Shown here: one piece after another, positions 52,140-64,000 of the stretch | Position numbering within the stretch: position 1 is the stretch's first letter | How the letters are laid out: each line of letters begins with the position of its first letter | Source of the DNA: Nemopilema nomurai | Lineage: Eukaryota; Cnidaria; Scyphozoa; Rhizostomeae; Rhizostomatidae | DNA: 64,000 nucleotides | Reading direction: 5' to 3' | Assembly (NCBI GenBank): GCA_003864495.1 | Contig: ML133503.1 | Span: 1,302,001 to 1,366,000 of the forward strand | Made by a program: the position numbers and the translations under genes | Notes under the pieces: model-generated | Told to the model about the DNA's origin: nothing | Database searches by the model: none | What the model saw: the letters and a program-made list of their open reading frames with translations, nothing else

Positions 52140-55100
52140 CTGTTCGAAGGCGCTGTTCTGTTCAGATAGACAGAAACACGAGCCTGAACAATGCTGAGCT
52201 CTGCTTTTGATTTCGATTCTTCGCCAAAGTTCCGCCTCAGCCATTGATGTTTCAAAGCATCCGCTGCTGTGATGCGTCGCGAAGGCTTGACAATTAACTG
52301 CATTCAGTGAATGAGAGCAAGAATTCATTTGATGAAACAGCAATTTCCAATTAGACTAACTATTCTTACACCATGCATTTGGAGACATCAGACATTACAA
52401 ATCCGATTTTTTGTAAATGCAAGAAGGAAAAGGTGACAGGATGCTATTTTGTAGAGTTAGCCTCTCCATGACTGATTCTTTGCTTCTGGAAAGGCATTTC
52501 TGATAAAAAAGTGTGCTACTAAAATATTTTTAGCAGCAGATGAACAAAAAGAGTAGCTATGTAGTAACTTGAGGCAAAATAGGTCAAATGACCTAGATGA
52601 AATCTTCATTGAAATGCTAAATGATCAAGATGCCGGAAGATAAGTAATGTTTTGGTTAAAATTGGAGCTTGAATTAGCAAGCGCAACGTACCATCTCTTT
52701 AACAAGATCTTGTGCCTCGTTGGATACTGTGCTCCAGTATCTTTTCGGCATACAGAAATTCCCTTCCTCAATGTTTTTCAGTAAATGAGAGTAGTTATCG
52801 CACCAAAACGGAGCATATCCAACCTGGAAATTGAAATTACGTGGCTATTTGAAAGTAAACGACGCAAAATGCTAACTCACAGTAGCGGCTAGAAAGCTCG
52901 TGTTTATTACCATCGTTTAACAAGACACTTTTGCAAACAAAAACTGAAGTCGGAACAGCGGAATGGTACATTTGGCAATGTAAGTTGATCGCTAATGAAG
53001 GATGTTTATTAGATGATTTCATTACCTGTAAATTTCTCAAAGTGTTGTTTGCTAAAAATCTCAATCCTAAGTGAAGGGAAATTACAAGCATACCAGAGTA
53101 AAGAATAGGAGCACACCAAGAGACCAGACATCATTTGGGAGGCCGATAAGGCATTTTTCTTTCATTGACTCCGGGGACATAAACAGGTCTGTACCAAGCG
53201 GGTCACATTCTATTACACTCTTGTTATCTAGAAACAATTGTCACACTATAGAGATGCAAGCAAATATATTACAGAACAATTCAGGACTCCAAAATTGTCA
53301 TAATGAAGAAATGTTCCTTCACTTTGTAAATTGTATGAAGAAATTCCGTCATCGCCGATCGTCACGTGACTTCAGAAAATAAGCAGGACATATTCTTGCA
53401 CTAATAAGGTGCAAGTTCTATTTCCTCATTTTTGATTACATAATAACTCAAGCAGCAAGGTAATGCAGAATCGCCAGGTTTCTGCAAATATGGAAAACTG
53501 TCTTACCAGAAACCCGTCTAGCCAAATTGAAGTCGATCAACTTTAGCCAGGGAGAAACGTCAGGTCTCATTACGGTTGGTCGTTGCATCCACAGAATGTT
53601 TAGCGGCGAAAGGTCCTGCAACCCATAAGTGATAGGGAAGTTAAACTACAACGAGCAACATAAGCAATACGTGAAGGTTTTCTAGAATCAATGCACTCAA
53701 CTGTTTAGCATCAGCAACATGGTTTATCTCTGCATCCTTTTGAAGTAGCGTTCGTGAGAATATGAATCAAATGAATCAAAATCACATTTTGGTACCAAAG
53801 TTCTCTAACACCTTGCAATCAAAAGATAACCCATTTTTTATACAGGACCGGAAATCTGTGATTATCGATCTCTCCTGATACTTTCGTGTCGATCATTAAG
53901 CCACATAATTTCTTGTAAAGTAGTGTTATTGGCATGTAAGTTTTGTTCATGGAAAGGAACAAGTAGTGTTGGCGAAGAGGAATCTGCCAGGCAAAAGTGC
54001 TTTTTCTCAATGTAATTTAGCAATTCAGTTTGTTTTGCAATGTATCTCTTGTGATTTCAAGCAAACATTCCTCCCGTTAAAGGTGACTGACTTTTGCGAT
54101 AATAATGCAAGGAAAGAAATGATTTCCGTAGCTGATAGACGCTTGCTGTTATTTACATGGCAAAGAGTGGCCTACCCTGTGGACGATTTTGTGTCGATGA
54201 CAGTAATTGACAGCTTGCAGCAGTTGCTTCATGGCCACTTGAGCATCCGATTCGGTGAAGTTCGGCCATTTTGCTATGCCGTGCAGGTAGGATATGCACG
54301 AGACGTATTCCAACATAAGCGTTGTCGATTCCTGCTCTCTAATGACGTCACAAAGTGATACAATGTACGGATGTCGACGAAGATCTTTCATTATCTATGG
54401 GGAGAGTCAGTAAATGACGATTACAATCAAGACATAGCTAAGGATATATATCAGATTTAGGGTCACGGGCATAACGGTAAGAAAATTAACATTGACAAAG
54501 ATATCTTGTAACCAGTGTGAGCTTGTACTAACAACTACGCAATGCTGCACATTTGCATAAACATGCAGTCAAATCGTACTCGCTGGTATTCCTGTTGCAT
54601 TTGGATCATTGCTTGACGTGTACAAATACCTCAAATGGATATGCATGCCTCGTTTCCGCCCTCATTATTCCCCCTTATACGTATAGACCTTGCCCTCTTG
54701 GCTTCCAAAATAAAATAGTTGTTGGTACCAGGGTAGCCAGTAGTAAGTGAGATACTTAGAGTCTGCGCGCAGGCTATACCAGGGCTGCTTTTGTTACGTT
54801 ATTGGCATACCAAACGTTTGGGAGGCTGTTAAGCTATTGTCAGAAGACGTGTAGGTTTTTTAACGAAAGTGGCTGGATTCAATTCGTCAGCTGTTAATTT
54901 GCTTTGGAATGGAAACCCTATTTAGCCGAGGGACAATAATAATGGCTAGTTTACTAGGGAAAAGGCAGCATCGGCCTAAGGCGACTTCCCTCCCAAAGTA
55001 CAAATCGAAATGTCATTATCCTTAGCAGTAGAGTTAATCCGATTGGAAAGTAAGCGAATCTTAATCTAGTAAAACGGAGGGGCATTGGCAATGTTTACTC

Positions 55101-58100
55101 GTATTTATTGGGTTATTTTCGTCATTATCCGCTTTGTTTTCAAACACAGCTTTTAGATTAAACTAACTTTTATTCAATATTTAATAAGATTCAAGGATTA
55201 CATTTTTCGTCCCCTTTACATCAAAGAAAATATTTAATAAAGTAAAGTTAATTATTTCATTGTTTGAGAGTTTGTCCAACATGAAAATATTTGTGCACAA
55301 CATTTTGTTCCTGTGTCCGGGTCTATCTGTCTGTTTTCACGCGCATTTGTGCATAGATACACTGTTGAACCATTAGTTGAACGAACTTTGTGTTAACACG
55401 GACATTTGAAACTGTAGGACTTTTATCTATCTAAGCAAATCTTTACCTAGTTACTCCGAGATGCAAACTTGACGCAAGTCTAAACAAATAATGGTTGACT
55501 TGAAAGTTTGAGCTTCGATTGCATCTGAATCTCGGTCCTAATAAAAAATTATGCATTTTTTGCTTCTTTTAAAACTGCACAACATACATTAATGTCCTTA
55601 TCTATAGTATGTTCGCAACCAGAAAAAAATTATGCCATTTTGATCCATTGCCGCAACAAAAAGGTTGAATTTAAGAAACAATGTTGCTGATGTGAGAATA
55701 AAGAATTATTTTTTTAACATGAAATATCAACTGATGAATTTTACGAGTCGAGGATAATCAGAGAATCAGAAAGCATAAAAGGGGCTAAGACTCTCAATAG
55801 GAGGGTATGTTTTGTCAAAGAGCTCGCTCAGCGCTTACCTTTTTGCAGGTGGGGTGGGAGCCGTTGATTTAAGATACACCCCAAAATCTAGGGAAGTTAT
55901 TAAAATACAGGTGTCCAAAGTATCGTGCAATAGAGGCCAGCAAACGTAGTTTCTGAGAATCCGCCCGTGACGTAACTTGAAAGCGGGCAAAACGCAACAA
56001 AGACACAGATTCAAGTTAAGCCACAAATCACACACAGATCGTGGACGGTCTCACCGCTTTCTTCTTTTTAAATGCTACAATGAGGGACAGAAAGCCAGCG
56101 TATTGCGGTTCACTGAGAATGGGGATAAGCTAGCCTGTTGTCGAAGATTCTTGAGCTTATAAAGGTTCAAGAGGACCTATTAGCTTTGCTAGTGAATAAG
56201 CCACGGAATACCCATTCGAAGCCTCTTGCACATATAAAGACCAGCTTCGACTCAAAGCTGCGCAACTCTTGCTGTCATCCTGGCATTAAAGTACTATGCA
56301 TACGTCTTGGCAGCGGCAAGAATGCAGGTGCCTTGTTTTCAAGTGGAGCATTTTATCTATCGACGCCCAGGTTCAATGCAACGGGACTAGGACGTCCTGG
56401 CTAGAAGATTCATGTGGCAACCTGGCCACTTATACTAGGGAACTAGGCTAAATCACAAACACAGAATCAACTGAAAATACACAAAAGTCGGCAAAGATTG
56501 CAATCGCTTGTCCCGGAAACATTGGTATTCTCGGATTCGAGCAATTTTTTATCTTCATATATGGCAAAAATGGATCATAGAAATGGAATCTCCATGTTGA
56601 AATTAATCTGTACAGAACATTTCTGGGTGTTTGGACCGTCAGGCTGCGAATTAACCCATTCTAGAAATTTAGCTTTTCCTATATACTCCAACGGAATTTG
56701 CTGGTGCAGTGAAAAAATTTCACTGCAGTCGCAAATTGCGGTCAAATCGCACGAAATATCTAAATATTCAAAACAAAGTAACCCGCGACCAAACAACATG
56801 AACTGTTTAGTATAAACTAAGTTTAAATTCAGGATTTCAATTCTGATGTTAATTTTTGAGAAAGAGCCGTGGATGCCAAGATACAAAATCGATAACGCCA
56901 ACCCGAATCGGAGAATCACAGCACACATTTTGAAAAGGAGTAAACCATTTGACTCTATACCCATGCCTATATGAGTATTTTTCTATATACAAAAGCCTAA
57001 GTATGCCGAGTTCGGCAAATTCAAGACGCCTGCAAAGCTTACCCATTTTGGCATCTCATTCTCTTTTATAATGTTGGCTTAAATCACAGCATTACAAAAG
57101 GCTACCAACACAATAACACCACAACAGCTATTCGTATTTTACTGCAGATGACACTTCTGATTGAGCTCCTGCACGGTACTGTCAAAGAGCCTTAAGAAGG
57201 TCACTAATTTCTAATTACATAGTAATGCAAATCATTATGATGATAAGAATGAAAATAAATAAAAATAATAATTCTAATAATAATCATCATCATCAACAAC
57301 ATTAGTATTGATAGCTTGCATAGAGAGCTTTACCGATGTGCTACTCTGATTCTTCCCATGCATGACTATAGTCTTACAGCTTGTTTATCTCATATAGCAA
57401 TTCATAGCACTCGGAGCTCACCTAAAAGCACTACCGAAAGTGCCTTGAAGATTAGACGCAGTAAAGACGCACTAAAGACCAATATGTATATTCTCTTGCA
57501 TGACTAAGCGAGCCTTGTCATTCGCAATCAACAAAAAAGCCTCTGTTTCCTCAAGCGTCAATGGTGTAACATAAAACGGCGCAAGCATTAAAAAGCTAAC
57601 ACCTTGGCAAACAGGATAATTTTGAACTGGTCGATGCGGGCAACCAGGTTGTCTGTTGACCATCTTTTTGCTATCGAATTGGAAAAAGACCCAAGGGTCA
57701 GGGCATTTAATGAACCTTAGGAGCGTGAGATAGCCGTTCACCCTCTTATCACACGTAAACAGCTTGGCAAATTTTTGTTTGGTTTCAGATCAATCTCCGA
57801 TTAATGCTGGCATAGCCAATATAAATCGACCTAGAGTTTCCTGGAGCGCTTGCCAAGCTAAAAAAGATGAATATGTCAAATGGTAACACCCTTACTTGAC
57901 ATGACAATAATCACATTTTAAACGGATTTCAAAACCTTTGCATGAAATTAAAATATTAAAAGGTTGCTTATTCAGAAATTATCCTGACCTCAATTTCATT
58001 CTCCGCTTCCCATTTGAGCCTTCTATTAACTCTGAAATGCATACTTTTGGCCGCATAAAGTCGCTTATCTTTCGTCCCCATCCACAGCGAAACACTTGCG

Positions 58101-58165
58101 AACGCGCCTTCGCCGATGTCCCCTTGCCACACATACCCCTTGAAGCAGCTATCCATGTTCCTCAT
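52140..58165 (-). CDS. Atypical CaMK-group protein kinase (3' end incomplete)
   Basis: Exons in coding order: 57989-58165, 54176-54394, 53507-53615, 53094-53227, 52692-52823, 52140-52297. They give 309 residues plus two bases of an unfinished codon, so at least one more exon is missing. The Gly-loop is GDIGEGAFASV (about 15-25), the ATP Lys is K40 in AAKSM, and the helix C Glu lies in ENEIE. The catalytic loop spans exons 2-3 as HRDLSPLN: His-Arg-Asp and Asn are kept but the usual Lys is Ser135. The metal-binding motif is DFN (160-162) instead of DFG. SPE replaces APE; DVWSLGVLLFFTL, GYAPFW and the final helix RRITAADALKHQWL are normal for CaMK-like kinases. Catalysis is plausible because the metal-binding Asp and Asn remain, but the chemistry may be altered. 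ATG 58165 is the first Met after an in-frame stop. Intron 1 is 3.6 kb. I cannot name the subfamily. Confidence 0.85.
56575..56928 (-). CDS. Possible secreted protein ORF nested in the kinase intron
   Basis: A 117-residue frame from ATG 56928 begins with a signal-peptide-like stretch (MCAVILRFGLALSILYLG) and has clustered cysteines (LLCFEYLDISCDLTAICDC). A further Met lies 12 codons upstream at 56964. It is one of the longest open frames in otherwise stop-rich DNA and lies on the same strand as the kinase, in its first intron. I recognise no family and see no supporting splice sites. It could be a single-exon gene, an exon of another gene, or chance. Confidence 0.25.
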   Translation of the reverse strand: MCAVILRFGLALSILYLGIHGSFSKINIRIEILNLNLVYTKQFMLFGRGLLCFEYLDISCDLTAICDCSEIFSLHQQIPLEYIGKAKFLEWVNSQPDGPNTQKCSVQINFNMEIPFL

Positions 58166-59281
58166 TGTGAAGTGTTCGAGTGGCACTCTCGGTATTTAAG
58201 TCAGCAACACATTATGCAGCCTCTTTTGCATTCCTCAAGCGGCCATGTGTGCCGTTCATTCGGTCGCTGTTGTATAAGCAGTATTCATCATAATTGCGCT
58301 TCCATTGTGCCAAGGCCCTGGACGAACAGATAGCAATAAACAGTGACTTTGTAAACCCTACTAGAGTGGAGATTTATCTGATTACTCTCCAAATCCTACA
58401 GTTGATGTTACACAAGCGGCTTCTTGTCCGGTTTAAAGCGAACGCGAACAAACAGGTAGGCTTCACCTGCTGCCCCCCGGAAAACACCAACCATTGTATT
58501 TGACTAGAACCAGGGTGGCTGTTTTGAGAAAGTATCAAAGCTTGGAAGCCCGCTTTGCCGTCGAAAAGAGCAAACTAATCGACGATATAACGATATTTCC
58601 CTCATCTTATGGTCTTCAAAATGCAAGAGATACTCGTAGGTCAGATGAAAAGATGGGGGCTGGCAATGAAAGCAGCGAAATTTCTGAAAAAAACAGTTCT
58701 CTTCACATTTAATAGAAAATGTGTAACATAAACTTTAATAACTGCTCATATCCGAAAGGGGCACTTGAAAGAAGCAAATTGAGCGTATAAGCCAATGGAT
58801 GAAAGTTGTCCGCGACAGATGTTAGTTGCTGAGCTAATAAAACGCTGTTTCCAAAACAAGGAATTAAAAGAAAGCAGCCTTTGATTCCAGCGAGGTCTTA
58901 GGTCTTGAATAGGCTGCACTAATGCTTTTATTGGTTAATTAGCAGCAGTGAATTTCTAATAAATTTGTGCATTTTGTTTGTGTGGAAAGTAAGAATGTGC
59001 TTTTATCTCATATTTCTTTAGCCTGGTGAAAGTCTTGCATTGTAAAAAGTGTGCCAAAAACACAGCGAAATCAATTTTCAAGCCAATTTTATCTTCTTCA
59101 CGCGTTGATAACGCAACTAAGGGCTCGGTCAAATCATAGCATTGTCAGAAATGTAAGGACTGGGTGGATGTGGGGAAATAGAGAGAGAATCTTAAACGAT
59201 TCCTTTTGATATGCTTGTTCGATTCCAAGTTTGTTATTCGCTATCGAGTCTAACGGGAAAAGAGCTTTTTTCAAACTTTGC

Positions 59282-59366
59282 GCATTCTACAACTCTTTTT
59301 GAGCATTCCACAACTCTTTTTGAGCATTCTACAACTCTTTCAAACTTTGAGCATTCTGCAACTCTT
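59282..59366 (+). repeat. 21-bp minisatellite, four copies
   Basis: The unit GCATTCTACAACTCTTTTTG plus A repeats three times with few changes, then once more after a short CTTTGA insertion. The first copy is preceded by a copy of the same TCAAACTTTG segment that precedes the last. Confidence 0.8.
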
Positions 59367-59955
59367 AGCTATCATGGTCCTTTTGGGTCCAACAGAAGGA
59401 AAGAGCAGAATTTTCGCGCATCACGGAATCAACTTGAATAATTCCTTGCAGAATAACTTGCATCTAAAGCAATTCCCCCGTCCCTTTACAACAATAATCC
59501 ATCTCTTTTGAAGGGGAAACTGTACATCTTCGAAAAGAGATTCACTTTTCTGGGCTTCTCTACACAAAACTTCACAATAGCAGAGCCGCAATGTTTGACG
59601 AAGGTGCAATTACCGTAAATCGATATTGTATGCCAATATCCCTCAAATGATTACGGATTCTTGAACAATCACAGCTTTTTTCCCAAATGCGTCTTGACTT
59701 CACAACTAGGAAAAAGTACGTGTCAAATCGCGGAGGTCGATCACACCTTGAGCGCAGATGTAGAGGCTGAAGAACGATTAAGTTCACACTAGGGTGTACA
59801 GTTAATACCTAATTCTATCGCTGAAAAATCCGTGTTTGGTCTCGGACAATAAAGTGGCACTTTGGGCCCTACGTCAATATTTGCGTATTCACATTATGAG
59901 ATACGTCAGTAGTTCGGGTTGTTTTCCCCAGAAAGTACACCAGAATCGTAATCAG

Positions 59956-59981
59956 ATATATATATATATATATATATATAT
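59956..59981. repeat. (AT)n microsatellite
   Basis: Thirteen uninterrupted AT units. Confidence 0.95.
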
Positions 59982-62843
59982 GCTCTGAAAAAAGGGAAGT
60001 TAAAATACATCACATCCACTATCAACTGTTCTCACGATCTAACAAGGTCTTCTGACAAAGGATAACCTCTGTTGAGTCTCATCATTGTTCCCAAGGCTGG
60101 CAATGTCGGACATATGAATGGTTTGCTACTCATATCAGCATTTTACATCACCTGATATCAGTGTAAGGGATAACTAACAGAATTGCAATCTCCAAGAATA
60201 TTTTCATCATATCACATTAGTGAAAGCAATAACAGTGAAAAATTCGTCCAACTCTATCTGTCAAAACTTGGAAAAACCAACCCACTGTATTTATACTAGT
60301 AACAATGTATACTAGTAATTATCTTTACTTTACACCTCTGAGGGCGCAAGTCCAAACTTCCACTAGTGACATTGAATACCTGAGACGAGTTGCACAGGTA
60401 ACTTGGAATCATATGCAAAATAAGCTCCAGGGGTAATAAGCAGTCTCATTTGTGTGATAATAGCAAAATATATTGGCTGTGTGCATTCTGGTTTAATCCT
60501 TGTAGTTAAACTGGTGTTGTCCTATTCGGAAACGTGTTTTGCCATCAACAAAGCACTTGTAACGATGTTGTGATGAAAGTTAAAAAAAGTTCACTGGTGA
60601 TCTTTGTACAAGGAAATTAATTTCTTACAAAATTTGCCTTGCTCTAAATGCAAAAGTTAACCAAAAGATAAAACTAGTGAATCCTTTATGGGCTAAGCGC
60701 CTTTTCATTACTGCAACCGATCCCTATTGTCCACGGTGAACCACTGAAATGACCCACCATCAGTTTGTAATCTATATGCTAGCCTTATGTAAACTAGCAT
60801 TGCTAAGACGTTACTTTACTACCAATTAGGGCAAACAAATTCTAGAATGCTACAACAACGCAAACGCAATGATACATTTTTTGCCGAGAAAGTATGTCGT
60901 ATGTAGCCACGAGCCCCCCTCAACATTAGCATAAATATCAAGTATTGTACAAGGGCCCAGTGAGTTTGGCTGATTATGGATGTGTATTGAGTGAGTGCAT
61001 TCTTTGTTTTTGATTTTTTTTGCTCCGTACATTATATTTAAAGCACATAGTGAGCGTCGTTCTTATAAGGTCAACTTTCCACCCCTCGCTATTTATAGCA
61101 TAGCTTGGATCCATCTGGTGCAACACCTTTTGGGATAAGGAAGATAAAAGAAGAGAGGCATCCACGTGCTTTATTTCGGCCCCTTTGCTTAAAGAAGAAA
61201 AGTAATTAGGGAAAACTGTTGAAAAGACACCAGTGATGAAAACATGCCCCGAAGTCAAATCATTCTTTGTACTAGAGTAAAGCAACACTTTATTAGGAAT
61301 CAGAAAAAGTATGAAGCACAAACATTGACATTTAATGAATGACTTTGACAGTAAGCAATGTGATTTGCAATTAAGTGGCTCTTTCTAGTCATCCCTTATG
61401 GGTTATGCCGATATGGGTTATGGGTTACATTAGAAACGATGACAATGAAGGCAAGTAAGCATTGGAACTCATTTTTTGTATAACCAGAGCGTTTTGAAAG
61501 AAGGAAGAAACCCATTCAAAGAAAGGTACTGTCGTGGCACTCAAACCAATGAATAAACAATAACGTTAATTGACTTATTCAAACTGTTCGACTAAGTATG
61601 AAAGGATCACTGATTTTTCAGACAGTTAGATGGAAAGTGTAACGTTTTAAGCAATTAGTTACATGATAGGGTGACGCAAAGTGGCTGAAACCTGAATGGG
61701 AGAGTTGCTTGAGTTCGTTTACGAAGAGGTCTTGGTTGGTCTCTCTGCCCACATGGTCGAGGTCAATTCACGATTAACACGAGTGTCTGCCATATGGATG
61801 GGACTATTCTCAGCAAAAGATCATCACCGTAACTGGAGGACGGGCTCAGATTTGATCTAGACCGTATTCATTTATAAAAGGCCTTGTGAATCTACACTTT
61901 TCCAGTGGCTTTTAAAAAAAAAGAGTTGCTATTCTCTCAAACGAATTGTACAGAAATTTTTAGTGTAAATTTCAATAAAGAAACAATTAGCAGTAAAATT
62001 TTATACGAATTACAGTGTACAAAAATTCGTGCAATTTTACGATTTGCATATAAACACAAGTTTTGTTCTCATGCAGTTAAGTTGAAAGACTAGGAAAAAG
62101 GCCAGTTGTAAAGAGTTATCAGCATCAAACATGATTTGAAAACTAAATATCAAACTACTTTTAATTGAATATCGAAAGCAAAACTTATTTTAATGGAAAA
62201 ATTGTGCGTATGATAGCCTCCAAATAGAACGTGACGTACAAAGTGTACTGTGTCGTAAGAGTACATCGAGGGATATGGTATACTGTGTTGGAGCCTGTAG
62301 AAATGATATCAACTTCATGGTCAATCATAAGGAATTAGTGTGACGAGTAAGACCAGCGTCTGTATCATCGCCTACACCCATTGGTAGACTGACGCACATC
62401 CGCAGAATGAGAATTATTCATTTATCAACATAAAACATCAGCTGTCATTGACGCTTAAATTTTAATGTAATATCTTGAACATTTCTCAAAGCTTTCCATT
62501 CAAGATATCGTTGGGAGACAAGACAATGTTATCAAACGCTTATCACTGCTCGCAACTCCAAACACATGATGACGTGTGTACATTTCTGCAGTGATATAAA
62601 TAACAATTTCATCGCAATTTGCTTCTTGTCTGATTTACAGCCTTTAATTAAACTGGAGATTACTAGGCTGATTTCATCAAACAAAGGTGGTTTTGCAGAT
62701 AAGGTGGTTACGTAAACGAAAGCTTGAACTTGTACTTTCGCCATGAGTAGAATGCCGAAGTGTTACTGCAACAAACATGATAATTCATAACTATGGTTCG
62801 TGCTCCTGAATCTAAAACACAGCTAATGTCGAGGAGCATGTAC

Positions 62844-63071
62844 CTATACCCATGTTAATCGTGTAAATGCAACGTAGTAAGGAACTCCAAATTTTCTTTC
62901 GTTTGTTGCAGATATTCCATTTTGATTGCTTCGCGCAAAGTATGGGCGATCACCAGGGCTGTTGGGGAGCCATGGCGTCCCTCTTTTGCTAGATGAAAAC
63001 AACTGAATTGTTTTATTGTAATCGTTTTGTAGAACAGGCCTATGTAGTTTGTAGCGTCGGTTTGAGTACAT
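62844..63071 (-). CDS. Candidate exon of unknown function
   Basis: A 75-residue minus-strand frame begins with ATG in a purine-rich context (GAAAAATG) and reads MYSNRRYKLHRPVLQNDYNK, then SSSKRGTPWLPNSPGDRPYF. The composition (Arg, Pro, Asn, Gly) is unlike the AT-rich background frames. No domain is recognised and no linked exon was found, so this is a weak candidate. Confidence 0.2.
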   Translation of the reverse strand: MYSNRRYKLHRPVLQNDYNKTIQLFSSSKRGTPWLPNSPGDRPYFARSNQNGISATNERKFGVPYYVAFTRLTWV

Positions 63072-64000
63072 TTTTCCAGCGGCGCGAGGTAATACTTATG
63101 ATATTTTGTAATTCTTGCTTGATATGGTAGATTGATACAATTTGTTTAAAGCAAGAGCTAGGTAACAACTTTTGATGAATTTTGATGCACTATTTTATAA
63201 GTTATATTATGAAGTAATAAAATCTATAAATATGCATTGAAATTATTTGGCCAGTATGTAACATATAGATCATGAATTGCTGTTCCAGTTTAAGGGTGTG
63301 GCAAAGAAATTCAAAATGCAGATATCAGATATCAAATTCCGTTGTTATTATCTGTCGTTTCCCCCTCCCTTCAAATTCCCGGCTACGGCCCTGGCGTTAA
63401 TATCAAAGAATTGCCCTCCTCTGCACAGATTTCAATTTTGAGTATTCTCACTTTTAATAAGCGAATCTTTATCGTTGCCTTCTTGTCAATATCGTACTCG
63501 AACAATTTATGGAACAAGAAGCCCAAGGAAATGAAAACCTCCATTGTGCAAGCGTGCTGGAGTGAAATGATATTATGCTTTTATTGCTGGTTCGTTTAGC
63601 AGTGTTTTATGAATCTTGGCAATAATTTAGACAGAGACTCAGGGTCATGGTTGTTTTCGATTTCTCTCTCCTAATAAATAGGAAGACCAAAATTTGGAGC
63701 CAATTAAAAAACCGTCCTTTATCTAGAGTCAAACAAGATTAGAGAAAATATGGTTAATAACATGGAGTATAAGTTTCTATTTGGCTATCGATAAAAAACA
63801 GAAAAAGCACTGTTTCATTCAAAGAGAGCGATCTTTCATTCAAAGGTTTTAATGTATTGCGAAGTTAATTCATATCCACTTAGGATATAAAGGAAGAGAT
63901 TTTTGACTTTGAGGATTACTTTCCATTCCTTTGTCTTCAATGAAGTATCTCCTATTTCAAAAGAAGACATGTCGTTATGAATTGACGTGTGCTGTAAGCA

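Larger units (their letters stand above)
58166..64000. other. Gene-poor terminal region, about 5.8 kb
   Basis: The kinase 5' flank followed by AT-rich DNA with two simple repeats. The only frame with protein-like composition is at 62844-63071 on the minus strand (SSSKRGTPWLPNSPGDRPYF), with no identified partner exons. No RNA gene or transposon protein was seen. Confidence 0.5.

Noticed and set aside
52044..52343. 99-residue minus frame over the last identified kinase exon
   Set aside because: It is out of frame with the kinase; the correct frame gives RRITAADALKHQWL.
63342..63599. Plus-strand 85-codon frame with a Pro-rich start
   Set aside because: It looks like low-complexity or repeat-derived intergenic sequence, with no domain and no splice partners.

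Overview
This window is animal nuclear DNA: AT-rich, intron-dense, with clean GT-AG introns of a few hundred bases. It carries families that point to an early-branching animal, most likely a cnidarian and probably an anthozoan: two anionic Cys-loop receptors, three secreted astacins with Gal_lectin/SUEL domains, a LUBAC-type RBR E3, and a SAC1 phosphatase that keeps the animal exon plan. The species assignment is inference. All exon joins were made by hand from splice sites, reading-frame phase and family alignment, and the summed phases close correctly for every complete model.

Layout. 1309-8415 (-): complete 17-exon SAC1 (SACM1L) phosphoinositide phosphatase, 594 aa. 10038-15226 (+) and 17606-21596 (-): two 8-exon Cys-loop receptors, convergent paralogs with five exons of identical length. 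25924-30133 (+), 31535-34880 (-) and 35326-38571 (+): an astacin/SUEL cluster. The first member has lost the catalytic Glu, the Met-turn and the fifth zinc ligand, so it is a predicted pseudoprotease. The other two have intact catalytic motifs, are divergent head-to-head neighbours, and share a last exon that is about 98% identical. 39303-48848 (-): a HOIL-1-like (RBCK1) RBR E3 with a UBL and NZF, preceded by a SHARPIN-like N-terminal region. 52140-58165 (-): a CaMK-group protein kinase with DFN in place of DFG and Ser in place of the catalytic-loop Lys; its 3' end was not found. 58166-64000 holds no gene I can support.

The genes do not form one pathway. SAC1 is housekeeping lipid metabolism, the receptor pair is neural or chemosensory, the astacin/lectin genes make secreted proteins, and the E3 belongs to innate signalling. 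The most notable results are the pseudoprotease beside two active paralogs, the homogenised SUEL exon shared by inverted neighbours, the single gene combining SHARPIN-like and HOIL-1 domains, and the atypical kinase motifs. I found no transposase, reverse transcriptase, CRISPR array, tRNA or rRNA. Repeats are short tandem arrays and simple sequence.
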